A DNA stretch of 64,000 bases, from the NCBI GenBank assembly GCA_951812925.1, contig OX638370.1, positions 92,890,897 to 92,954,896 on the forward strand, given 5' to 3'. The DNA comes from Calliopum simillimum. Its lineage: Eukaryota; Arthropoda; Insecta; Diptera; Lauxaniidae. Position numbers and translations under genes: made by a program. The notes below the pieces were generated by a model. That model saw only the letters and a program-made list of their open reading frames with translations. It ran no database searches and was not told where the DNA came from. Of this stretch, positions 1-11,253 are shown piece by piece (within the stretch, counting starts at the first letter, position 1; each line of letters opens with the position of its first letter).

Positions 1-835
1 AAAAAACAATCTTAATAAGGAGCAATAAAAAATGTACATACCATAACAAACATGACCATAAGTAAAAACAACAATAATAATAATAACAACAATATAAAAA
101 GAACAACAAAAAGCGTGAGAAAATTAATTCCCAGCCCAGCTTAAATTGTTGTTAACCCAACAGGTTAGCAACGGCCTAAACAACTTGGTCTTGTTATCAT
201 CAGCACCAGCGAGCAGTGCACATAACTTAGTTGGGGCTTAATTCGGCGAAAAGCGCCAAATCTTCTAATTTATTTAAGTCACATTTTTGTTGGTGCTTTC
301 ATAATTTAGTAGGCCTAAATGTCTTCTACGAAGTGCTTGATTTATTAGTAAAAACGGGTTACCTACTTTAGCCTGTGTTGTCAACTTGGCGTTACTCTCG
401 CTGCCGGCCGTATTGGCCATATTGTGCAATCTGAAATTTTTTCGGCATTTTTTTTTTTTTTTTTATGAATAGCACGCAAGTAAGCAACGCGTTGTGGGGT
501 CTTTTAATTGCGGATGTGCTGATTTGAAAGAAATTCGTAGAAGTTGAATATTAGGAGTTTCAATTTCATTTAAATAGTTCCTGAAGAACATTTTACCTTA
601 GCACCTTTTTAGCTTTTTATGTTACTTCAAGCAGTAGTGGCTTTAACTGAAATCAAAGCTCAATTTTGATTTATTGACTTTAGTTCTAGAATTAAATTTT
701 ACCAACGCATCTTTAACGAAAACTTTAACAATTTAAGGTAGCATGTAATGTTCTTAGCTCTTAAAAAAAAGTAGAGATTATATGAGGGGTTTGATCACAA
801 GATATCATTAAATGCAAGGAGATGGCACTATCATA
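1..835. other. Anonymous AT-rich DNA
   Basis: No coding sequence, RNA gene or mobile element was recognised here. The stretch is AT-rich, with AAC/AAT microsatellite-like runs near positions 66-92 and a T-tract near 449-464. Confidence 0.5.
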
Positions 836-981
836 GAGGTATAGAAACAAAAGTGACAATATTCCCTTTATTCGTGGACATGTTTGACTGTGACAGCTGC
901 ATTTGATGATAGCTTGTGTTCAAACACTATTAGACACGTTCATGAAAAAAATTTAGATTGCTGCCTTTGTTTCTATACCCC
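836..981. mobile_element. 146-bp MITE with TA duplication
   Basis: The ends are inverted copies, GAGGTATAGAAACAAA at the left and the complement of GGGGTATAGAAACAAA at the right, with one mismatch over 16 bases. A TA dinucleotide lies directly outside each end (834-835 and 982-983), as in Tc1/mariner-type insertions. There is no coding capacity. It was probably mobilised in trans by a mariner-family transposase; that part is inference. Confidence 0.6.
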
Positions 982-3115
982 TAAGATGTTGAAACCGTAC
1001 CGCAAGGCGCTCTAAAACCATACTATCAAAAGATTAAATTGCGGTTGTAGTCTTTTTAGTAGTCCGTTTATCTTCAGAAAAACTCAGGAATGGTACTCTT
1101 CGAAAGGACGCTCTTCAAATTTTCAGTGATGGCTTAAAGATGGATGACAAAGAATTTTCGTTTTCTTTTAGCTCAATTTACAGCTCTCTTGTATGCTTTG
1201 CTCCCACTTCCTTAGTTAAATAAACCAAAATTAGGAAAACCAAAGCTCAGCGTTCTCACTATTTCGCTTGGTTTTTTCTACTGAAAGTTAATTTACTGTT
1301 AACAAATCACAACACGAATTGCACTTTTTTCAATTTTATTTTTGAATAATTTTTTAGCTTAATTTCTTTGTTTTGTTTAATCTTTTTTTTTTTTGTTATT
1401 TTCACTTACATCATAGATAAATCTTTTTCATAATTTTCATCAGTTTTTTTTGAAACTAGCTAAAATTTCTCCTAGAATTCGTAGTGCCTTGTTCTTATTG
1501 GCTTGGTTAACCAAACCTAAATAAGAAAAACCCCTGGTAGTATAAATCAGCGTTCAAACTAAGTATGTAGCCTGGTTTTTGCTCTGACAGTACACTCAGT
1601 TCAGACAATTTAATTTCTTTGTTATTCACAAAATTACACTGTGTCGAAAACTCAGCTTAAATCAATTTTTATATAACCTTTTTTTTTATTGCATATCGGC
1701 ATTTCCGCCAAAAGGTCCACCGTGAGCTAAAATATTAAATCATCATATCTCTGAAGCTATTTAACGTGCATGGATTAAATTTGGTACATATGTAAAAAGC
1801 TGGAAAAAAACCACTTCATCATGTCTCCGAAAATATTTATCGCACATGAATGAAATTTGATTCCCCTTAAAAAATAAATTCATAACTTATGAGATTTGGT
1901 ACACATGTAAAATGGATAGGGACAAATGACATCCTTTGGAAATATTGGTGATGTCACGTCAACTTAGCAAGATAAGGTGATCCAACATTCACTGGGTAAA
2001 CCTGGTTTTTTGCAAGATTTTCAGTTTAAAATTTGTATGGTGGAAAAAATGTCACGTTCATATTGTCACGTATCGATTCAGATTGTGATCAAAACAAAGA
2101 AAAATACGGAAAATATATTAATCAAACAAAACACATCATAAAGTAACATTATTGCATAAGGTTCTAAGATTAGTTGCACTAAAAAATTCAGACTTGTTTT
2201 GCTGAGTTCTGACTTTCTTTGAATAGGCACAAAAACTACTTCTATTTTGTCACGTTCGTCCTGGATTTTATTTTACGTGTACCTTAGAACCAGCACTTCG
2301 CCTGCTATTAAAGTTGGCACTATTTATAGGGCGACCTAAGAGCTATAATGTAAAGTAAAAACTAAAATAAAAATATGTTTTACTTCTACATTTTTTGTAC
2401 TTTAAATGTGTACGACCATCGCGACGGTCACGTTCGTCACCTGGGAAATGCCCATATCTGTTTTCTTTTGAGTAAAAACTACTAAATAAAACTATTTTAA
2501 AAATCTTTTGTTTATCATTTTTTTAAAAGAGGTCGAAAAACGGTACCTTTGAAAAAAAAAACACAGCAAACCAAAACAGAAATAGCCATTTTCAATGTAG
2601 TTTTTGGTGCTGAACCCGAACCCAGTCTTGGAATCGCTGCATCACGTATTTTTTTTTTGAGATATCCAAACCCAAAAGATCAAAAACACGACTTTTGAGG
2701 TTAGGTAGAGGACGCACCAAATAGTTTTGGATTAAGTTTTTTGTTCATATTTTTCATAATACAAGTTTTTTCTCCAAGGCCAATCAGTGTTTGTTAGTTG
2801 CTTTGAATGTTTTTTCAAAAAGAAAATTAACTCTTAAATCTTCTTGGCTTAATAACAAACATTCTGGAAAATTCAGTTTTTTGAACTATCAAAAATTTTT
2901 ATACATATATTTTTAGTATATTGTTTATTGCTTATATTGGATACTATCAACAAAGTTTGTCTAAAGAAAAGTCTTTGTTAGAAAAAAAAAGGACTGAATA
3001 AGAGAAAGTTTTTCCAAGAAAGGTTCATATATATCTCTTTATACGCTCAAAAATTGAGCATAGCTTAAGTAAAATGTCAATATTGAATAAAATTTTAAAA
3101 TGACACCTTGCTAAC
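982..3115. other. Anonymous AT-rich DNA with a decayed repeat segment
   Basis: No gene was recognised. Positions 1738-1915 hold two degenerate subunits (a 'ctgaa..tatttaacg..catgga..aaatttggta' type motif) that also occur at 34500-34660, so this part is a decayed dispersed repeat. Positions 1198-1300 and 1480-1600 look weakly similar to each other. The rest shows nothing. Confidence 0.4.
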
Positions 3116-3117
3116 TA

Positions 3118-4428
3118 CAGGGTGGCTGATTCGAAGTGTTACCAATTCAAAAGACTATATTTTTAGTTTCCATGCACAGATTTTATTGGTCAGACGCTAT
3201 AATTGTTGAAAATGTTCAGATTTTAAGAATCTACTTGAAATTTTTGATATGGCCACCTTTGGCCTTAACTATGGCCCGTAGACGGTCGAAGAACGAGTCG
3301 CATGCTGCACGAATTTGATTTTGTGGAAGTTTGCGCCATTCTCGTTGAAGGGCCACTTTTAGCGCATCAACGCTCTGGTATTTTTTAGTCAAGACCTTCC
3401 TGTCCAACATACCCCAGATTGAGAAATCCAGCGGATTCGCATCAGGCAAATTTGAGAGCCATTGTTGAGCAGAAATGAAGCTAGGAACGTTTTTTCTAAC
3501 CATTCTTGATTCACACGAGCATTGTGTGACGGTGCCGAGTCTTGTTGGAATGTCCATGGCTTGCGACCGAAATGTTTGCGTGCCCACGGTAGTAAAGCAC
3601 CCTCCAACACTGATTCACGATACACCTGGGCGTTTACTTTGACGCCAGCGGCCAAAAAAACGAGTGGTGAGCGCCCATCAGCAGTCACTGCAGCCCAAAC
3701 CATCACATGCGGTGGTGCCTGCGTCCTGGTGGCCAAACGAACATTCAAATTTTCGTAGGACCTCTCTGTCAAGTAAACCCGATCATTTTGTTTGTTTATA
3801 TATTGCTGGATACAGGAATTTTTCTCATCAGAGAAGACAATTTGTGACAGATTTCCGGCGGCGTGCAAGCGCAACAACTCCTTGGCTCTATCGAGCCTAA
3901 CTTTTTTTTGAGCAGGAGTGAGATCATGCGCCTTTTGGAACTTGAGGGCCTTTAGTCCGAGCTTGTTTGACAATATGTGTTGCATTCGTTCACGCGATAT
4001 TTTCAGCTCGGCAGCCATTTGTCTGCCACTGCTTCTCGAATTTCGCTCAATTCTGGCCTTCACCTTTCGAACCATTTCTGGTGATGTTGCAGTTATTTTC
4101 CGACCACCACCATGTCGTTTGGCAACGCTGCCGGTACCATTGTAACGTGTTATGGTCCGATACACAAACATTTTATTCACTTTTAAATGTTTCAGCTCAC
4201 GGACAATTGCTGGTTGCGATTTTCCAGCCAAATAAAGAGCAATCACACTATAACGTTTGAATTCCATTTCGAAAATTTTTTATTTTCAATAAATTGACGC
4301 GCAAATGCTTTTGGTTACTTGTTGACAATAGAATGAACTAACATCATGCCAATTTTTAGACAGCTGTCATGTTCCATCTGTCAGATAAGTCTATCTGAAG
4401 TTGGTAACAGTTCGAATCAGCCACCCTG
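3118..4428 (-). mobile_element. Mariner-like element, DD37D type, copy 1
   Basis: A full-length 1311-bp element. Both ends carry CAGGGTGGCTGATTCGAA, part of a near-perfect inverted repeat of about 28 bp with one G/C difference. It is flanked by TA at 3116-3117 and 4429-4430. One transposase gene lies on the minus strand. A second copy at 28814-30094 is nearly identical outside its indels, so both insertions are fairly recent. Confidence 0.93.
3231..4267 (-). pseudogene. Mariner-type transposase, DD37D, one frameshift
   Basis: This would encode the cut-and-paste transposase of the surrounding element. Translation starts at the ATG complementary to 4265-4267 (MEFKRYSV). An N-terminal helix-turn-helix region is followed by a DDE-type catalytic core. 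FSDEKN holds the first Asp, QDSAPSH the second, and PDANPLDFSIWG the third. In the second copy, 37 residues separate Asp two and three, the DD37D (maT-like) spacing. The frame breaks at a T-run at 3490-3495, which has six T's here and seven in the copy near 29200. The last roughly 90 residues then continue in another frame, ending in KNFK. The protein is therefore truncated before its third catalytic Asp and should be inactive. Identification as Tc1/mariner is firm; the subfamily rests on residue spacing. Confidence 0.9.
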
Positions 4429-4430
4429 TA

Positions 4431-5926
4431 GATGTGACAAAAAATAATTTCATAATTTCCCTCTGAGAATTTTAGAAAATCAGCGCTGCAGCTGACAATT
4501 TTTTTAGTTAAATGGATTTGAAACTAAAATTCCTCATACAAATCAAAAAGCTATTTATCGACTTAATCAAGCAAGCGAGATTGGGCAATTATGCTATCAA
4601 TCGCAATTCTTTAAGTGTTAGAATGGCTTTAAAGTAATTATTTCTACTCTAGAAACGGCTGAATTCAACTCCCCGACAATTTCTAAACAAGACTGACAGT
4701 GCGATCAAACTTATTTTCTCTTTGCCGATTAGAACATGCCTTTTTTATTTGATCCACTTTTAAGTTAGCATTTTAAAATGATTTCTCGTAGCATTCACAT
4801 TCGTAGTCAACTATTTTGGACTTAGTCTTGGGTTTCCGAAATGGTTCTCCTTTGGTCCTAAAATAAATGTGAATGAAAATTAGTCTGGGATGATATTCCC
4901 TAATTATATATGGGACATACTACGCATTCTAATGAGTTCCTAGTAATTCAATGAAATCTGTTTGCATTATTTTGAATAATGTTTCTAACTCTAACTCAGT
5001 TTTTGCTTGTATGGTGTCACGCCCTCTTTACAAATTGGCTCCTTTTTTTTGTCCAGAATTTTACACGAACTTTTTTTAATTCATTTACCTCCTTCGAACC
5101 AATCCTAGTATTTGGGGTAAAATTACTTTCATTTATTTAAAAAAACTTTTTTAATATTGCACTTATAGTGTTTTATTTTTATGAGTGGTAATTCCTCTGT
5201 AGGCTGTAGGCAATTAAAAATGTAAAATTTTATTTTATTTTGAAGGTCCCATTTTTTTTTCTTTTTTTTTGGCACTGAACAACATGGGCTTGACCACAGC
5301 AACAGCCATAAAAAAGGTGCGTGCATTATGGCAGCCTTAAAGTGGCATTCAATGAATTCAGCAGCTTAAGGACGTTTGCTGCTGCAGTAAATGCAACTTT
5401 TTGGCATACTCATGTTACCTACAGAAAATTGTTTTTGTTATTGCTGCTGTTGTGTGCGGTTAAGTTAAAGTGACAGCAACAGCAGCAAAAATGAGAGTTT
5501 TTTTTTCGATTTGTCATTTAATATCCTTAAAGTATCCAATACAAGTGTAAAAAAGCAGCAGGAAGTGAAAGACGTAGGAAGGCCGAAGACCTACATATTC
5601 GAAATGGTAACTGTAAACGAAGAATGCACAACATATGGCGCCAAATTCCAATGTGCAAAAAAGAGTTCATACGATTTTTTTTTCCACAATTAAGGAAGTT
5701 TTTTGACTCACTGAAGTATAAAGAAATCAGATAAAAAGTAACAGTTTAGGAGCCACATGAAATGCTTCTAGAAGAAATTTATTTTCAAAGATTTTTAATC
5801 ATTTAGTCTAGATTGAAATGAATATAATCGTACATGCATGGTCCCTAGGAGTTTTTTACTTAAAATTTGACGTAGAATCCGAAACTGGATATTACCATGT
5901 CAAAAAATGAATTGATCCTCTCTAAT
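4431..5926. other. Anonymous AT-rich DNA
   Basis: No gene was recognised. A short 'gtgtcacgccctctt' segment near 5012-5035 belongs to the same repeat vocabulary as the dispersed family elsewhere in the window. Short open frames here have no recognisable motif. Confidence 0.4.
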
Positions 5927-8086
5927 GTACACGGTGCTCTTGAAGAGTCGATAGGTTTTTTCGCTATGTGGAGAAAATCTGTGAATGGGGTTTCATTTGT
6001 ATTAGCTTAGTGGTTTGGAAAATGCAAACCCCGAAATCGTAGCTGATCATCCCCGCGAAATATCGCAAAAATACATATCCCATATAAAAAAAAAAAAAAA
6101 TCGGAAAAAAAACGCAACAAACAAATATAAAAATAATTATATTTAATGTATTTTGCAATGCTGAATCTGAATCCGGCCTTAAAATTGCTATATCTTATAC
6201 GGTTTTTGAGATATCTTAGCCTAAAGAAAGGAAAAATACCGTTTTTGCTATATTTTGAAGCTATATAACTAGAATATAGAACATTCATACGCAAAATTCG
6301 ATTCATTATCTGAAAGCTCCAATCTTTTCCTTTAAAATCGCATTAAAATTATGTCAATAGCTTAATTTTTCTCTGAAATATCGTAGACTAAAATAATGAC
6401 AAAACACGTTTTTTGCACTTTTTTAACTTTTTAGGTTAGGATATATCCGAGAAAAATAAAGATATCGACATTACTTGAATTTGGTTTAGAAGATTGATTA
6501 AAGCTTTCCATTTCTGCATCAGAATTTACGGATGCGGGCGAATCCGAAAATAATCTCCTTTTATATGACCCAGTTTTAAAAAAAAAAATTTTTTCATGTA
6601 CAATAACCAAATGTAGTGGAATTTATTCCTAGACGCATAAGCTGAAATTTCCAATAGGCGAACAAAAAAATTTCGACCTGAGGGGGTGTCAGGAGGTCGT
6701 TTTATCTGAAAATTTTGAGAAAATCGAGATTTTCGATAATATACGAGAGAGCACATATTTCAGAAGTAGTAAATATGTTACGGGGCACTTTTCCAAATAT
6801 TCTGAAGCAAAATTCAAAAACATCGTATGTGGGTCGTGGCGACAGAATGGGTTAAAAAGTCTAAATCACTCATTACGGCCACATAACAGGTCCTAAAATT
6901 CTGAAAAAAATCAAGCAAATTCCTTGATAGAAAATAAAGCGAATTTGTTTTTGATGCTTTTTTAATTTAAGCGCCCCCTGCCGAGTAAAAAATTAAAAAC
7001 GCTAATTTTTGGGTAAAAAACGTGATTTTTGGCGAAAAGCGAAATTTTGAGTTTTTTAATTTTTTGCTCCAAATGAGGGGCTCAAATTATAAAAACATCA
7101 TAAAAAAAGTCGATTTATTTTTTCTCAAGGAATTTGCTTGACCTGTTACGTGGCCGTAATGAGCGATTCAAACTTTTTAACCCATTCTGACGCCACGACC
7201 CACATACGATTTTTCTGAATTTTACTCCAGAATATTTGTTAGATATCCCCGCTATCTTACCCTATGTTTCGCTTTGGTGTGCTCGATCGCATATCGCCAA
7301 TAATCGCATTTTATACTCAAAATTTAGCGTTTTTCATTTTTTACTCGGCAGGGGGCGCTTAGATTAAAAAATATCATGAGCAAAGTCGATTTATTTTTTA
7401 TCAAGGAACTTGCTTGATTTTTTTCAGAATTTTAGGACCTGTTATGTGGCCGTAATGAGTGATTTAGACTTTTTAACCCATTCTGTCGCCACGACCCACA
7501 TGTGCTCTCCCGTATATTATCGAAAATCTCGATTTTCTCAAAATTTTCAGATAAAATGACCTCCTGACACCCCCTCAGGTCGAAACTTTTTTGTTCGCCT
7601 ATTGGAAATTTCAGCTTATGCGTCTAGGAATAAATTCCACCACATTTGGTTATTGTACATGAAAAAATTTTTTTTTTAAAAACTGGGTCATATAAGAGGA
7701 GATTATTTTCGGATTTGCCCATATACGTCCTGTTAAATAGCTCCAAAACACAACAATAAAACATAGCGTCGGCTTTTTTTCCTTGCTTAGGCTAAGATAT
7801 CTCAAAAACCGTGTAAGATACAGCAATTCTAAGGCCGGATTGGGATTCAGCATTGCAAAATTCATTAAAAATAACTATTTTTATATATGTTTGTTGCGCT
7901 TTTTTTTCTGAATTTTTTTTATTTTATATGGGATATGTACTTTTGCGATATTTCGCGGGGGTGATCAGCTACAATTTCGGGGTTTGCATTTTTCAGACCA
8001 ATAAACTAATACAAATGAAACCCCATTCACAGATTTTCTCCACATATTCAAAAAACCTATCGACTGTTCAAGAGCACCGTGTGTAC
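5927..8086. mobile_element. 2.2-kb fold-back (large inverted-repeat) element
   Basis: The left arm runs from 5927 to about 7010. It reappears inverted from 8086 back to about 7315, in the same order of blocks: outer 'acggtgctcttgaa' end, a 'tatcccatat' block, a 'gacccagttttaaa' block, a 'gtgggtcgtggcgaca' block, then 'cgccccctgccgagta'. The centre holds an extra partial copy of the 'cacgacccacatacga' block at 7138-7237, so this block occurs three times. Arm identity looks high apart from small indels. No transposase is encoded. It could be one fold-back transposon or two head-to-head copies of one element. Confidence 0.75.
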
Positions 8087-8164
8087 ATACCTGCATGCAT
8101 ATTTTATTAAAATACATATAAAGACCACTTGGTACATAATAAAAATGGATGTGGTCTGCAGGAT

Positions 8165-9022
8165 CGCGAACTATTTCAAAACTAGTTTGCAAACTACTCC
8201 ATGGAAGAAACCGACTAGTTCAAAATCTGGCCCCATCATATATAAAGTTCTATTTACGTTTTACATTGTTTGTCATTGAGCGTAACCAGTTGTCTCCTTA
8301 TGCATTACAATCGGACCAGAAAAAGGTCAATTGTCTCCTTATGCATCACATTCGGACCAGAAAAAGTCCAACTTTTTTTTATTTTATTTATAAATTTCAA
8401 CAAATTAAATTTGAAATTCAAATTTTACACAATAATGTCAAAAGGTTCTATAGCCGAATATGCTAAAGAGTTTGTTATATATTTCTGAGCAATGTGTTCC
8501 GGGTTCGAACCTCAGTGTGGATGCAAATTTTTTTAATAATTTTTTTAATCTTATTTTATACGTCGGTTATGTTGGACATATGTTCTGGTTTTTAACTTTT
8601 CAGACAAATTGTGTACAAATTTGAGAAATTTTCAAATTGGAATTGAAAAACACCGAGTTGAAGATTTGAACCCGGGTTTCTCCACGCAGCGCAAGCCACT
8701 AGACCGATACACTATCGTTTGCTCTTCTTCTCAGTCGACGAACTGCCAAACAGTACATAGTCAGTAACGTTATAATTTCACTGATATAATCGATACACAA
8801 TTGAACCACTTTTGGTACTAATGATAGATAGAATATGCATTACATTTGGACCATTTTTGATACAATGGACCGACTTTGCATTACATTTGGACCATTTTTG
8901 ATACAATTCATAATTTAAGCGAATTTATTATAGTTTTAAGTGTTGTCCATTATGGACTACTTACAAAATAACTTAACCAAAGATTGGACTATTGAGACAA
9001 TTGACTTCGTCGGTCCTACAGT
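8165..9022. repeat. Dispersed repeat with tRNA-like module, copy 1
   Basis: This segment is colinear with 52868-54003, starting at an 'aaaacta..agttcaaa' block and ending at 'cggtcctacag' in both. Shared landmarks include a doubled 'gtctccttatgca' motif, the tRNA-like block, and a doubled 'cattacatttggaccatttt' motif. The second copy has about 415 bp of extra sequence. No protein is encoded. A composite SINE-like or MITE-like element is the likeliest explanation. Confidence 0.6.
8650..8733 (-). other. tRNA-like sequence (Pol III box A/B candidate)
   Basis: Read on the minus strand, a box-A-like 'TCTAGTGGCTTGCG' is followed about 30 bases later by a box-B-like 'GGGTTCAAATC'. That is the spacing of an internal Pol III promoter. 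I could not fold it into a complete tRNA, so I call it tRNA-derived and not a tRNA gene. The matching position in the second copy (about 53675-53755) keeps the 'ggtTCAAATCc'-type box. Confidence 0.4.
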
Positions 9023-9044
9023 GTGCTTACCGAATTATATTCGT

Positions 9045-9892
9045 ATGTGAAGCAAAACACGCCAAGCGTGACAGCTGAAAATTATTTTTTGTCTCCGACT
9101 TCGCTCAAATTTGGCAATATCCGGAAGGATTTGGTCCTAGTCCCATTTGTTATTTAAATACAGGGTGTTTTTTTTTTTCACTTTCCAAAAAACTCCCAAA
9201 AATTTCACACGTATTTCTTTAAGCTTTTTTTTTTGAATAATTTTTAAAAAATTTTTTTTGGAAAATTTTTCATAAATTATTCAATTAAAAAAAAATTTTT
9301 TTTAACTTTCTAAAAAATTCCTAAAAGTTTCACACGTATTTCTTGAACGATTCTAAGCATTTAATGCCTAGTACACTTTTTTCGTAAGATGCCGTTCTCT
9401 TGAGTAAACAAAGAGTTTTGTTTGCCGCGGGCGTTCAAAAGCCAAAAACTCCCATCTAGCGACCGAATCCCATCTTGAGCGATACATCATTTTAAAGATT
9501 GTGCTTTAATTTAAAGTACTTTTAAAAAAAATTTAAGGGTGGTTTTTTTAAAAAAAAAAATCAAAAGTATTTTTAAGTTTGAAAAATTTTGGTGAAAAAA
9601 AATTTTTTTCACCAAGTAATATTTTTTTATAAAAAGAACACTTAAAAATGAATGGGACCAGTTATTAACGTATATCAATTTACAAACTTTGGTCTAAGCT
9701 TTGAATTTTTAAAAAACACTCTTTTCATGAAAATGACTAAAAACGCCAACTTCAAGACCCTGTATTTTAAAAGCAAATCGTACTAGAACCAAATCCTCCC
9801 GGATTATTCTTCTTGCACATTGGATCTACCATATTGCGAAATCGGAGACAAAAGAATTTTCAGCTGGTACGCTTGGCGTGTTTTGCTACATA
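9045..9892. mobile_element. TIR element, GAAGCAAAACACGCC family, copy 1
   Basis: The ends are inverted copies over about 60 bases. The left begins (TG)AAGCAAAACACGCCAAGCG and continues into 'gtctccgacttcgc'; the right is its complement with several differences. No coding region is present. Related copies lie at 58063-58510 and 63540-64000, with a fragment near 21425-21490. The BEL retrotransposon inserted about 37 bp beyond the right end. Confidence 0.7.
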
Positions 9893-9929
9893 TATTATTA
9901 CAAAGTTTGGTTTTTAAGTTATTGTTATT

Positions 9930-10506
9930 TGTTTACGTGGAAACGTAAACTATGAAATAGGCCCCAACTACTTTTCTAAAGTTTTAGAAATATTACCCAA
10001 GTTGATTTTTATACGACGGCAACCCTACCCACTCGCACGGCGAATTCATATTTTAATCTAAAATATGTATTGACTTCTATATGTGCGGTGTTGCCGTCTC
10101 ACTCACTCTGCTGTGTTCTGGCTGAAAATGTCATTCGTACATGACGTGAAAAAAAAAAAACCTTCACTGATTTTTCTAACCTGCTGCAGAACAGCGCGTT
10201 TTTTGTGAGTTCGTAAAAAAAAGTAAATTATTCTAACTTAAACCTATCGGTGCTTATGAATCTAACTTAAAACTATATTCGCTTATGAGTTAACTTAAAA
10301 ATAAAGTAAAATAAAAGCTTAGACAACCTAAAAAGAAAAGTGTTTATTTTTTGTAACCTGAAAACCCCAAGGGTGCAAGGGATCATCACTTGCGCGAAGC
10401 AAGAACCCAGCGAAGCCGTGTTGAGTGGAGCACCCCAGTGCTACAGGTAACCTGTGTGGTTTTAAGTATTATATTTAAACATATAGATTTGGTCCCCGAC
10501 CAGACA
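9930..10506 (+). repeat. 5' LTR of BEL/Pao element
   Basis: 577 bp, from TGTTTACGTGG to GACCAGACA. Directly after the first T lies an 8-bp-stem hairpin, GTTTACGT/ACGTAAAC with a GGAA loop (9931-9950). An internal tandem of about 32 bp ('ctaacttaaa..tat..gcttatga') occupies about 10227-10300. AATAAA signals lie at 10300 and 10310. A consensus-like splice donor CAG|GTAAC has its GT at 10447-10448. No promoter motif could be fixed with confidence. Confidence 0.96.
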
Positions 10507-10508
10507 TT

Positions 10509-10521
10509 TGGTCCTTCGACC
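10509..10521 (+). promoter_or_regulatory. Candidate primer binding site
   Basis: TGGTCCTTCGACC starts two bases after the 5' LTR, where the minus-strand primer tRNA 3' end (ending CCA) should pair. TGG is the expected complement of that CCA. The tRNA species was not assigned. Confidence 0.6.
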
Positions 10522-10616
10522 TTCTTTGTGGCCAGAATATATACCCGTTTCGAAGTAAAATTTTTTAATTTTTTACGGCATCGGCCATTTTGTTTTCGGG
10601 TGTATTTGACATGTGT

Positions 10617-10946
10617 TTAACCTTTGCAAGTGCGCAAGGTTAACACAAACCCTCGTGTATTTACATAAGAATTTTTTCCCGCGGAAATTTTATAATTGTG
10701 TTTAACCTTTGTAAGCGTACAAGGTTAACACATACCCATGTGTTTTTTCTTTTGTTAACGGACAGTTTGTATGTGTGCTTAACCTGTGAAGTTGATCAAG
10801 GTTAACACAAACTCGCGCGTTTTTTCTAACCAAATTGTGATATTTTTCAATATCGTGTTTTTTAACCTTTGAAGTTGCTGAAGGTTAAAGCAAACACTCG
10901 TTTTTTTTTTTTGAAATTTGTAACCATTGAAATATTTCAAGGTGAC
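10617..10946 (+). repeat. Array of five leader hairpins
   Basis: Five units sit in the untranslated leader between LTR and gag: 10617-10643, 10702-10728, 10779-10805, 10862-10888 and 10920-10946. The first four are exactly TTAACC, 15 bases, GGTTAA; the fifth is GTAACC, 15 bases, GGTGAC. The 15-base inserts extend the stem: unit 1 has TTGC/GCAA and unit 2 TTGT/ACAA, a compensatory change. Units 1-3 are also flanked by GTG or similar and CAC. Each is followed by a similar 'acaaac..cgtgt' tail, so the whole repeat is about 46 nt. Possible roles are packaging, dimerisation or translation control; these are inference. Confidence 0.85.
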
Positions 10947-11253
10947 ATCAAATTACACATTATAGAGTAACCTAAACTAATGCAAAGAATCACGCGTTTA
11001 TTTTACACCAGTGTACACAGCTTTCGAAACCTTTTTTAAGAAATTTGTTATAATTTTTTTTTGATATTTTTGTGGACTCGTGACGTAAACAGCAGAGCGT
11101 TTCTCGTGTTTTTCAAACAATAGAGCCCCATTTTATGAGTTTTTGTGTGACGACATAAGCTTTAACCCTGCGTGCATCTCCGCTTCAAAAAGTTTTTTGC
11201 GTGATTATTTCTTTTTGCCTTCTGGTTCTTGGGCTTACCGTTTCAATATCAAA

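Noticed and set aside
3522..4260. Plus-strand frames opposite the mariner transposase
   Set aside because: Antisense shadows of the transposase; translations show no motif and appear in both copies only because the DNA is copied.
11143..11253. Upstream extension of the Gag-Pol frame
   Set aside because: It would need a TTG start; the first ATG in good context is at 11254.
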